Shown piece after piece: positions 56,188 through 64,000 of a stretch of 64,000 bases of DNA. Source of the DNA: Yoonia sp. F2084L (lineage in GTDB: Bacteria > Pseudomonadota > Alphaproteobacteria > Rhodobacterales > Rhodobacteraceae). Where the stretch lies: positions 1-64,000 of the forward strand of contig NZ_JALKAH010000001.1 of NCBI RefSeq assembly GCF_023015625.1, given 5' to 3'. The notes under the pieces were generated by a model. It was not told the DNA's origin. It searched no databases and saw only the letters and a program-made list of their open reading frames with translations. Position numbers and translations under genes: made by a program. Within the stretch, counting starts at the first letter, position 1. Every line of letters begins with the position of its first letter.

Positions 56188-57548
56188 CAGATCCGACACC
56201 ACAGCCCGCACCGCAGCCAGTCTCGCTTGGGCGGCGTGTTCTGAAGGCGGGCAGTTGGAGCCTTGTTCAGGTCGTCGTGGTCAACGGTTTGCGGCTTGCA
56301 AGTAACCTGATCATGACGCGCCTGTTGCTGCCGGATGCTTTTGGCCTGATGGCCATGGTCGGCATTCTGATCGCAGGTATGACGCTTTTTACCGATATCG
56401 GGATCAACCGTTCGGTAGCGCGCGAACCTGACGGTGATCAGGATCACTTCTTGCGGGCCGCGTGGGTTTTCAGGATTTTCCAAAGCATCCTGATTGCGTC
56501 AGGGGTGCTGTTGGCGGCGGTCTGTTTGTGGACCTTCGCGCCCACCTATGCAGCACCCGGGTCGGTTTACGCTGATCCGCGCCTGCCCGGACTTGTCGCA
56601 ATCTCGGCTATCGTTCCTTTGATGTTTGGGGCGGAATCCATGTCGTTTGCGCTCGCGATGCGCAATCTCAAGCTTCAGTATGTCACCGTGATTTCGATCA
56701 TTACACAAGCCATCCAAATTGGCGTAATGATCGTCTTTGCTTCGTTTTCCCCAACCGTATGGGCGCTGCTTGCGGGTATGATGACCGGTACCTTGCTTAA
56801 GAGCGTGGCCAGCCATCTCTTTGTACCGGGCCCACGCATGGGCTTTGTGTGGGATCGCGAAATCGCACTGCGCCTGTGGCACTACGGCAAGTGGTTGATG
56901 GGATCGTCCATTTTCTCTTTCGTGGCGCTGAATGCGGACCGGATCATTCTGGGGGGTCTAATGAGCGTTACCCTGTTCGGGATATTTGTCATTGCGCAGA
57001 TCTGGATTGGGACCGTATCGATGGTGATCGGCCGTTTGATTGATCAGGTTGGTTTCCCCACGATCAGCGAAATGATCAGGACACGTCCCAAGGACGTACC
57101 ACGGCTTTATCGCAAGCTGCAGACCGGCGTCGATGTTATGTGCATCGCGGCGTTTTTGACGATGCTGTTTGGAGGGCAACTGCTGATTGATTTGCTCTAC
57201 ACCGACACCTACGAAACCGCCGGCCGCTATACGCAGATCCTGTCGTTGTCTTTTTTGACGTTGCGGTTTTACAGTTTGAACACGCTGATCATGAACATTG
57301 GCAAGAGCAAGGAGATGATGTTCATCTCTGCCATGCGCGCAGCATCAATTTGCGTATTATTGCCGCTGGCGTATCATTATCTTGGGTTGGATGCGGCACT
57401 GCTGGTTGTCGCCTTGAATCCGCTAATTTCAAGCTTCTATGCGCTATCGCTCTTACGGCCGTTTCTGGGCGAAAAACAAGTGCGGTTTGATTTGCTGTGG
57501 GTGCTGCTGACCTTGTTGATCGCAGCATCTGTCTTCTATTACATCTAG
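56184..57548 (+). CDS. Oligosaccharide flippase (WzxC-like)
   Basis: A 454-residue membrane protein with about twelve helices of the MOP superfamily. LGRRVLKAGSWSLVQVVVVN and TRLLLPDAFGLMAMV are typical of the polysaccharide transporter family. It moves undecaprenyl-linked repeat units to the periplasmic face. Translational coupling to the GT2 gene supports the role. A loose CTACACG/CGTGTAG repeat (57551-57588) follows its stop before the convergent GT2 gene. Confidence 0.9.
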   Translation: MTDPTPQPAPQPVSLGRRVLKAGSWSLVQVVVVNGLRLASNLIMTRLLLPDAFGLMAMVGILIAGMTLFTDIGINRSVAREPDGDQDHFLRAAWVFRIFQSILIASGVLLAAVCLWTFAPTYAAPGSVYADPRLPGLVAISAIVPLMFGAESMSFALAMRNLKLQYVTVISIITQAIQIGVMIVFASFSPTVWALLAGMMTGTLLKSVASHLFVPGPRMGFVWDREIALRLWHYGKWLMGSSIFSFVALNADRIILGGLMSVTLFGIFVIAQIWIGTVSMVIGRLIDQVGFPTISEMIRTRPKDVPRLYRKLQTGVDVMCIAAFLTMLFGGQLLIDLLYTDTYETAGRYTQILSLSFLTLRFYSLNTLIMNIGKSKEMMFISAMRAASICVLLPLAYHYLGLDAALLVVALNPLISSFYALSLLRPFLGEKQVRFDLLWVLLTLLIAASVFYYI

Positions 57549-57604
57549 GGCTACACGTCGGCGGATCAAAGCGTGGCAGAGCGTGTAGGTCACACCCCTG
57601 CCGG

Positions 57605-58453
57605 TCAGTCTCGACCGCGCCGCCAGATAAAGTCTTGGCCGTTCATTGTGCGCTTGGCCCTCAGATTGCTGACAAAGTAGACCGTCACAAATACCGCCGC
57701 GGAAAACGGCGTGCGAAACAGCCGCCAGATATTGTTACTTGTCTTGTTGCGCTGGCGGTCGTTGCTGATCAAGGCGGGATATTGTTCTTCAAGTTCCATA
57801 TTTCCTTCGCTCCAGCGATGGCGGACATGCATCAGGTTGCCAAAACCTTCTGGGAGCGGCCAGTCATAGGTCGCTTTGGTTTTGAATCGCTCATGCGGCG
57901 CAAACTGAAGGCGCACAAAGCGGTCGTCGGAATAGATTGCGGGAAACTCGGCCCAGCGAGCGCGGCCCGCGCCATTCATTGCATAAAGGCCGATGCCCGG
58001 CACACCATCGCGAACAAAGGGCAGGTTGGACCACACCTTTGCGTAGGCACGGCTGACAATGCTGGCTGGGCGCGGAATGTTGATCGTGCCACTCGCATAG
58101 CGCGGTGCATTATCATCCAGCAGTTCAGATAACTCGCGCAGAAGGGTAGGGCTGATGATCACATCGGCATCGAGAAACGCTCGCGTTGGATATTTTGTGA
58201 TAGCTTCCGCCTCGTTCAATGCGTTCATCTTATTGCCGCGAACGATGTCGAGCACCTTCAACGTGAACCCTTTGTCTTCTAATGCGGGTATCTTTGCCTG
58301 CGCCAAGGCAACGGTTTTGTCCTTACACCCGTTTGCCGCAACGATGACTTGAATCCCATGATCTGCGGGGAGGTCACTTTGTGCCATCACCGCATTCAGA
58401 CAGGCCTCAATGTAGTTCTCTTCGTTGTAGCTGGGGATAATGACTGTGAGCAC
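57605..58453 (-). CDS. Glycosyltransferase family 2
   Basis: A 282-residue GT-A glycosyltransferase. LTVIIPSYNEENYIEACLNA is the N-terminal signature and RAFLDADVIISP carries the DxD metal motif. One hydrophobic helix lies near the C-terminus (AAVFVTVYFVSNL). I prefer GTG 58453, with AGG seven bases upstream, since the protein then begins where others do; ATG 58495 would add 14 residues without a ribosome-binding site. Confidence 0.85.
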   Translation of the reverse strand: MLTVIIPSYNEENYIEACLNAVMAQSDLPADHGIQVIVAANGCKDKTVALAQAKIPALEDKGFTLKVLDIVRGNKMNALNEAEAITKYPTRAFLDADVIISPTLLRELSELLDDNAPRYASGTINIPRPASIVSRAYAKVWSNLPFVRDGVPGIGLYAMNGAGRARWAEFPAIYSDDRFVRLQFAPHERFKTKATYDWPLPEGFGNLMHVRHRWSEGNMELEEQYPALISNDRQRNKTSNNIWRLFRTPFSAAVFVTVYFVSNLRAKRTMNGQDFIWRRGRD

Positions 58454-58632
58454 TGAAAAACCTATAGGAAATGGGTATTCGGGATATGCCGCCATGCGCG
58501 CAATGAAGCAAGAGCGGTATAGACCAATACATGCGATACCCGGCCACGTTGGTCAGCGATTTAACGATTTAATATGCGCCTAAAAGCAAGCCAAGGCCAG
58601 CCGGTGACAGTGTCAGCGACGAGTTGGCAATA

Positions 58633-59382
58633 TCATGCAGCGGCAGATTTGCCAGCTCTGCGCTTCAATCCAAGTGCACCCAAACCCGTCAAAAGCAGCA
58701 GCCCACCTGCGGGCAGGGGTACTGCGGGTACAACAGGTGCCAGATCACCGGCAAAAGCCAACGAATCTGTATCAGAACTCCAGGTCATGTCACCCGTGAA
58801 CCCGCCATCGGCGAGGCCTGTAAAATCAACAAGCAGATGTGTGAACGCATCTTCGCCTGTCAGGTGATCACCGATCTGTACACGATCCGAATAGCTTGCC
58901 CTAATTTCGCCTTCGAGCGCGTCGCTGTTGCCGGACCGCACACGGAATTCATGACCGACCTTGGTGGTTGGAGAGTTCCGGGGGTCTGAATCTACGTAGT
59001 CACCAACGTCCCAAATTGCGTTCGCACCAACGAGGTCAAACGCGAGCGATGCCAAGCTTTTTACAGCATTGATTGCAAAGCGACCATTAATTACGTCAAT
59101 TGTTAGGTCGTTACTGATATGATCGGTCCCGGCTTCCCAGATTGAGTATGGGTTGGTGTAAACCCAATCCCAGACTTCAGTCGTGCCATCTGTGTAGGTG
59201 GCCAAAATGTCCATACCGACGAAATCACGGATTGCGGTTGCAGTATTACTCCGGATCCCATGCTCGGAATGATACGCCAGTTCCAGATCATAGCTGACCT
59301 CAACTGTCGCGGCGTGCACCGGCGATAAGAACGCCATTCCGGCGAAAGCTGTGGGGAAAAGGACCGCGCTGAGGAACTTCAT
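58633..59382 (-). CDS. VPLPA-CTERM-type sorted surface protein
   Basis: A 249-residue secreted protein. Signal peptide about 1-24 (ending PVHA), a beta-rich body without recognised domain, and a C-terminal tail VPLPAG-GLLLLTGLGALGL-KRRAG: the exact VPLPA motif, a helix and a basic end. It is the second likely substrate of the exosortase D in this window. Six further in-frame codons precede ATG 59382. Confidence 0.9.
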   Translation of the reverse strand: MKFLSAVLFPTAFAGMAFLSPVHAATVEVSYDLELAYHSEHGIRSNTATAIRDFVGMDILATYTDGTTEVWDWVYTNPYSIWEAGTDHISNDLTIDVINGRFAINAVKSLASLAFDLVGANAIWDVGDYVDSDPRNSPTTKVGHEFRVRSGNSDALEGEIRASYSDRVQIGDHLTGEDAFTHLLVDFTGLADGGFTGDMTWSSDTDSLAFAGDLAPVVPAVPLPAGGLLLLTGLGALGLKRRAGKSAAA

Positions 59383-59716
59383 AATGTACCAATCAATCAA
59401 AAACTAAAAAGTTACTAACACAAAAAAGACCGATGAGAAGCGATTCATGTAGTTTTTGCCCTAATTGATCAACAACCGGTCATTTTTGTATGATGCAAGC
59501 GAAGTAATCACAGCTCAATTCGGACATTGTTTCGGAAGGCGATGCAATGATTAACTGCCTGAAGTTGGGATAACCTGACTGGACTGTCGGTGCATCATCA
59601 CGAATAATAGAGAGGATCTTGGTTAGCGGCTTCTTGTTGCTGATCTAAAGGTGACATATTTTTGACTATTCTTTGCAGTACCCAAGTGCTTGGCACGATA
59701 ACATGTGGTTGATTTA
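59383..59716. promoter_or_regulatory. Divergent spacer between a VPLPA-protein gene and the polyketide synthase gene
   Basis: This 334-base AT-rich gap must hold promoters for both genes. TTTTTGACTATTC and CTTGGCACGATAAC occur in the last 70 bases before the PKS start, but neither forms a convincing sigma-70 or sigma-54 promoter. I see no gene. Confidence 0.45.
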
Positions 59717-62700
59717 ATGGTTCTGAATTTATCTGACTTTGGCGCGGCTGAAACCGACATTGCGATTGTCGGCATGGCTGCCCACTTGCCTGGCTCGGAC
59801 ACGGTCGCAGCCTATTGGGACAACCTCAAGAACGGGATCGAATCGATCCGCCACTACAGCAAAGAAGAGCTGTTGGCGGCGGGCGAAGCGGCGCATCGCC
59901 TCAATCGTCCCGACTATGTGCCTGCGGCAGCCCCGCTTGATGGCTATCAGAACTTTGACACTGAATTTTTCGGCCTCTCCGCCAAGGAAGCCGCGATCAT
60001 GGACCCCCAGCATCGGCGTTTCCTTGAGGTATCGTGGGAGGCATTGGAAAACGCGGGCCATATGCCCGAACACGCCAAGGGCCCCATCGGCGTCTTCGCG
60101 GGTTGCGGCATGGGCAGCTATTTCTACTTTAACATCTGCTCGAATCCCAAACTGGTCGACAATGTTGGTATGTTCCTGCTGCGCCACACGGGCAACGACA
60201 AGGATTTCCTGTCCACCCGTCTGAGCCATATCCTTGACCTTAAGGGGCCCAGCGTGAATGTACAGACCGCCTGCTCGACCTCATTGGTTGCCACGCATTA
60301 TGCCGCGCAGGCCCTGTTGTCGGGGGAATGCGATACTGCCTTGGCCGGAGGCGTCACCATCGAGCTGCCGCAGGATCGCGGATATATCTACAAGGAAGGC
60401 GAAGTGCTGTCGCCGGACGGCCATTGCCATGCCTTTGACCACCGTGCACAGGGCACCGTGTTTGGATCGGGTGCCGGTGTGGTTGTCCTGCGTCGTCTGA
60501 AAGATGCAATCGCCGATGGCGATCATATCTGGGCGGTGATCAAGGGATCAGCGATCAACAACGACGGCGCTGCCAAGGCCGGTTATCTGGCCCCTTCTGT
60601 TGATGGGCAGGCCGAGGCCATTGCTGAGGCACAGATGATCGCGGACACCCCCGCCGACACCATCGACTATGTCGAATGCCACGGCACCGGTACCTATCTT
60701 GGTGACCCGATCGAGGTTGCCGCGCTGACCCAGGCGTTTCAGGAAACAACCGATGAGGTCGGTTTTTGCCGCATCGGTTCGGTCAAGACCAATATCGGCC
60801 ATCTGGATACGGCCGCCGGTGTTGCCAGTCTGATCAAGGCCTCGCTGTCGCTGCACCACAAGCAGATCCCGGCGTCATTGGGTTTTGAAAAGCCGAACCC
60901 GGCGATTGATTTCGAAACCTCGCCGTTCAAGGTCAATGATACGCTGACCGATTGGATCAGTCACAAGGGCCCGCGCCGGGCCGGTGTGAATTCACTGGGG
61001 GTGGGTGGCACGAACGCCCATGTGGTTCTACAGGAAGCCCCCGTTTTGCCTGCATCTGAACAGTCTGAATGGCCGTTCCAGATTCTGACTGTTTCGGGCC
61101 GGAACAAGGCCGCACTTGATGCCAACTGTGCCGCACTGGCGGCCCATCTGCGCGATAACCCCCAACAGCCGCTTGCCGATGTGGCATGGACCCTGCAAAA
61201 GGGCCGCCGCGCGTTTGAGCGTCGCCGTGTGGTCGTGGCCGAGACCCATGAAGATGCCGCTGCACAGCTAGAAAAGAACGATCCGCGCCGCGCGTTCAGC
61301 CATACGGTCGTGGGCGAAGACCCGGACTACGTTTTCATGTTCCCCGGCGGTGGCGCGCAATACGCAGGCATGGCGCGGGATTTGTATGAGACTGAGCCGG
61401 TTTTTGCGGAATGGATGGACCAAGGCCTCGATATTCTGCAACCCAAGCTGGACTACGACATTCGCGCGCTTTGGCTGCCAGAGCCAGGTCAGCAAGAGGC
61501 TGCCGACGCCAAGCTGACCCAGCCGTCTGTGCAATTGCCGCTGATCATGATCGTTGAATATGCGCTGGCGCAATTGTGGATGAGCTGGGGTGTTAAGCCC
61601 GCCGCCCTGACCGGTCATTCGATGGGTGAAAACACCGCCGCCTGCGTGGCTGGCGTCATGTCGTTCGAAGACTGCATCGGGCTGGTGCATCTGCGTGGCA
61701 AACTGTTTGATACCGTGCCAGCGGGCGGCATGTTGTCGATTGCCCTGCCCGCAGATCAGCTTGAACCGCTTTTGGGGGATGATCTTGATCTGGGTGCGGT
61801 CAACGCGCCGCAGCTAAGCGTGGCAACAGGCCCGCAATCCGCCCTTGATCATCTTGAGGCGCGGCTGAAGGCCAAGGATATCGACTGCCAGCGCATTCCA
61901 ATCGATATCGCGGCACATTCGCGAATGCTGGAACCGATCCTGAAGGACTTTGGCGACTACCTGCGGTCGATTGACCTGCACGCGCCGCAAATTCCTTTCA
62001 CCTCGAACCGCACAGGCGCGCTGATCACAGATGAGCAGGCGCAGGACCCCGACTATTGGGTTGGCCATTTGCGCGGCACGGTCCGGTTCGCCGATTGCCT
62101 GACCACGCTCGCCGAAAAAGACGACCGTGTGTTCATCGAAGTTGGCCCCGGCAAGGCGATGTCCTCGCTCGCGGGACAACACGGCAAGGTGACGGCGAAC
62201 CAAGTGATTTCCAGCCTGCGCCACCCCAATGACGACATTGCAGATGACGCCTATTTTATGGCGATGCTGGGCCGCGTCTGGGCTGTCGGCGGTACGTTCG
62301 ACTGGGGGCAGATCTGGGGCGACGCGCGGCGCTTGCGCGTGCCGCTGCCCACCTACGCGTTCCAGCATGCCGCGTATTTTATCGAACCCGGTACGATCAC
62401 ATCAGACGAGGCCAGCGAATGGCTGACCCGCGCGGAGACACCTGAAAACTGGGGCTATCGCCCCGCGTGGCTGCCCCGGTATGCCGCTTGTGATGTGGAC
62501 GTGACCGGCGATCTGTCCGAGGTAGAAAAGCAAACTTGGCTGGTCTTCGCAGATGATGCGGGCTTGGCAGGATCAGCGGCGCAAAGGTTGCGCGATGCAG
62601 ATCACGATGTGATCACTGTGCGTCCCGGCGATACGTTCGCTCGCGATGGCGAAGGCGGTTATTTCATTGCCCCTGAACGGGGCCGCGAAAGCTATGACCA

Positions 62701-64000
62701 ATTGATCGCTGATCTGAATGCGCGCGACCTCATCCCCACCCGTATTCTGCACGGTTGGATGATCACGGCTGACGACAGTTTCCGCCCCGGCTCCAGCTTT
62801 TTTCACCGGGTGCAGGAACAGGGGTTCTATAGCCTGTTCTTCCTTGCGCAGGCCATCGGCGGCGAAGACCTGCCCGGCGATATCCACATGACTGTGCTGA
62901 CAAATGGAGCAGCGCAGCACAAAGACGAAGCGCTGCCGTATCCTGAAAAAGCGACCCTCGCAGGCCCCGCCCGCGTTGTTCCGCGCGAATTCCCACATGT
63001 GACGGTGGCAACGCTTGATCTGCTGCTGCCCGCCCCGACAGGCCGTAAAAAGCGTGGCCTGACGAAGGCAGAGACTGACCAACTGGTTGATCACATCCTC
63101 GAAGATGCATTGGCCGATCCCGGTAATAGCACTGCGCTTGTGCGCAATGGCAAACGGTTCGAACTGACCTATAAACCTGCAGCATTGACCGATCTGCCGG
63201 ACGGCCCGCTGCCTGTGCTGAAAGATAAAGGCGTCTACCTGATCACCGGTGGTTTTGGTGGCATCGGCCTGACGCTGGCGGAGGCCCTGATCAAAAACAG
63301 CAACGCGCGCATAGCACTCGTGTCGCGCAGCGGTCTTCCCCCACGCGATGCTTGGGAAACGACATTCAAAAACACGCCGCCCACAGCATCACTCGCCCGC
63401 CGCATCAAGGCGGTGCAAGCGTTAGAGGCATTGGGCGGTGAAATCCTGCCCGTTGCCGCAGACGTCAGCAATGTCGAAGATATCCGCGACGCGCGTGCCC
63501 AGATCGAAGCGGCCTTTGGCCCCGTTAACGGCGTGATCCATGCCGCAGGTCACATCGACGACGCCCCGATCATGGCCAAGGATGTGACCAGCATCGAAGA
63601 CGTCTTTGCCCCCAAAATTCACGGCACGCAGGTCCTGGACGAAGTGTTCCCCGACGGTGATTTGGACTGGCTGGTACTTTTTGCTTCCAGTTCCACCGCG
63701 ACGGCACCCATCGGGCAGGTCGATTATGTGGCCGCGAACGAGTACCTCAACGCCTATGCCAAATCGCGCAGTGGTGGCGAAACCACCGTGCGCGCGATCA
63801 ACTGGGGCATCTGGGCGGATGTGGGTATGGCTGCGGATGCGATGGAAGCCCGGACCGGCACGGTCGCACCTGCCGAAGTCATCGACGTGAACGCCCCAAT
63901 GCTTGATCAAGCGACGTTCGACCGAGCAGGCGCGCGGGTGTTCACGGCGTCTTATACTGTCGCTGACCGGTGGTTCCTTGATGAACACCGCACCAAGGCG
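59717..64000 (+). CDS. Type I polyketide synthase, N-terminal 1428 residues (partial)
   Basis: The frame is open from ATG 59717 to the window end (1428 codons). Ketosynthase (about 15-440) has Cys186 (TACSTS), His322 (CHGTGT) and His362 (NIGHLDTAA). Acyltransferase (about 535-830) has Ser635 in GHSMGE. A ketoreductase (about 1170-1400) has GGFGGIG at 1178-1184 and the YVAAN active-site tyrosine. The final residues DRWFLDEHRTKA look like the start of a dehydratase with its catalytic His1424. No carrier protein is visible yet. The order KS-AT-KR-DH is not the usual textbook layout. In this locus the product may acylate the polysaccharide or its anchor (inference). Confidence 0.9.
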   Translation, partial: MVLNLSDFGAAETDIAIVGMAAHLPGSDTVAAYWDNLKNGIESIRHYSKEELLAAGEAAHRLNRPDYVPAAAPLDGYQNFDTEFFGLSAKEAAIMDPQHRRFLEVSWEALENAGHMPEHAKGPIGVFAGCGMGSYFYFNICSNPKLVDNVGMFLLRHTGNDKDFLSTRLSHILDLKGPSVNVQTACSTSLVATHYAAQALLSGECDTALAGGVTIELPQDRGYIYKEGEVLSPDGHCHAFDHRAQGTVFGSGAGVVVLRRLKDAIADGDHIWAVIKGSAINNDGAAKAGYLAPSVDGQAEAIAEAQMIADTPADTIDYVECHGTGTYLGDPIEVAALTQAFQETTDEVGFCRIGSVKTNIGHLDTAAGVASLIKASLSLHHKQIPASLGFEKPNPAIDFETSPFKVNDTLTDWISHKGPRRAGVNSLGVGGTNAHVVLQEAPVLPASEQSEWPFQILTVSGRNKAALDANCAALAAHLRDNPQQPLADVAWTLQKGRRAFERRRVVVAETHEDAAAQLEKNDPRRAFSHTVVGEDPDYVFMFPGGGAQYAGMARDLYETEPVFAEWMDQGLDILQPKLDYDIRALWLPEPGQQEAADAKLTQPSVQLPLIMIVEYALAQLWMSWGVKPAALTGHSMGENTAACVAGVMSFEDCIGLVHLRGKLFDTVPAGGMLSIALPADQLEPLLGDDLDLGAVNAPQLSVATGPQSALDHLEARLKAKDIDCQRIPIDIAAHSRMLEPILKDFGDYLRSIDLHAPQIPFTSNRTGALITDEQAQDPDYWVGHLRGTVRFADCLTTLAEKDDRVFIEVGPGKAMSSLAGQHGKVTANQVISSLRHPNDDIADDAYFMAMLGRVWAVGGTFDWGQIWGDARRLRVPLPTYAFQHAAYFIEPGTITSDEASEWLTRAETPENWGYRPAWLPRYAACDVDVTGDLSEVEKQTWLVFADDAGLAGSAAQRLRDADHDVITVRPGDTFARDGEGGYFIAPERGRESYDQLIADLNARDLIPTRILHGWMITADDSFRPGSSFFHRVQEQGFYSLFFLAQAIGGEDLPGDIHMTVLTNGAAQHKDEALPYPEKATLAGPARVVPREFPHVTVATLDLLLPAPTGRKKRGLTKAETDQLVDHILEDALADPGNSTALVRNGKRFELTYKPAALTDLPDGPLPVLKDKGVYLITGGFGGIGLTLAEALIKNSNARIALVSRSGLPPRDAWETTFKNTPPTASLARRIKAVQALEALGGEILPVAADVSNVEDIRDARAQIEAAFGPVNGVIHAAGHIDDAPIMAKDVTSIEDVFAPKIHGTQVLDEVFPDGDLDWLVLFASSSTATAPIGQVDYVAANEYLNAYAKSRSGGETTVRAINWGIWADVGMAADAMEARTGTVAPAEVIDVNAPMLDQATFDRAGARVFTASYTVADRWFLDEHRTKA

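Noticed and set aside
59680..59716. Sigma-54 promoter (TTGGCACG) before the polyketide synthase
   Set aside because: The -24-like half is present, but no GC-containing -12 element follows at the required distance.

Overview
The window looks like a chromosomal segment of an alphaproteobacterium of the Rhodobacterales (Roseobacter group). I infer this from three things. A DUF1127 gene is followed by an array of CCTCCTCCC-type small RNAs. The dcw cell-wall/division cluster has a long structured leader. The exopolysaccharide locus uses a VPLPA-CTERM/exosortase-D sorting system. The assignment rests on recognised families and gene order only; no database search was possible.

Region 1 (1-4.4 kb). 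The left edge is the 3' end of an IS3-family insertion sequence. Its right inverted repeat cuts a chemoreceptor gene inside the HAMP region, so the signalling half is missing. Next, on the minus strand, come a DUF1127 gene (CcaF1-like) and seven regularly spaced copies of the anti-Shine-Dalgarno motif CCTCCTCCC (one imperfect), many in hairpin loops: a CcsR-type sRNA array. An Mrp/ApbC iron-sulfur ATPase and a GNAT acetyltransferase follow. A 590-base gap then holds an AT-rich stretch with inverted repeats and a structured leader resembling the UpsM sRNA of Rhodobacter.

Region 2 (4.4-30 kb) is the division and cell-wall cluster: mraZ, rsmH, ftsL, ftsI, murE, murF, mraY, an SDR gene, murD, a flavoprotein gene on the opposite strand, ftsW, murG, murC, three small membrane-protein genes, murB, ddl, ftsQ, ftsA, ftsZ, lpxC, bamD and recN. 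Most genes overlap by four bases or lie within 15 bases of each other. The third small membrane gene is preceded by two copies of a perfect palindrome, a probable operator.

Region 3 (30-64 kb) is a large surface-polysaccharide and protein-sorting locus. From a 414-base divergent promoter region, the minus strand carries a sugar transferase (initiation), a TPR lipoprotein, an export protein, an outer-membrane beta-barrel and a rhomboid protease. The plus strand carries an AAA ATPase, a chain-length protein and a tyrosine kinase. Further on are a sulfotransferase, a GT4 glycosyltransferase, an exosortase-EpsI fusion, two proteins with C-terminal VPLPA-type sorting tails, two acyltransferases, an RTX-tailed glycosidase-like protein, a GMC oxidoreductase/SDR pair, a polymerase/ligase-like protein, two GT2 glycosyltransferases and a flippase. 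The start of a type I polyketide synthase (KS-AT-KR, then the beginning of a probable DH) runs off the right edge. Together these could make, modify, polymerise and export a sulfated/acylated polysaccharide and anchor or release sorted surface proteins with it.
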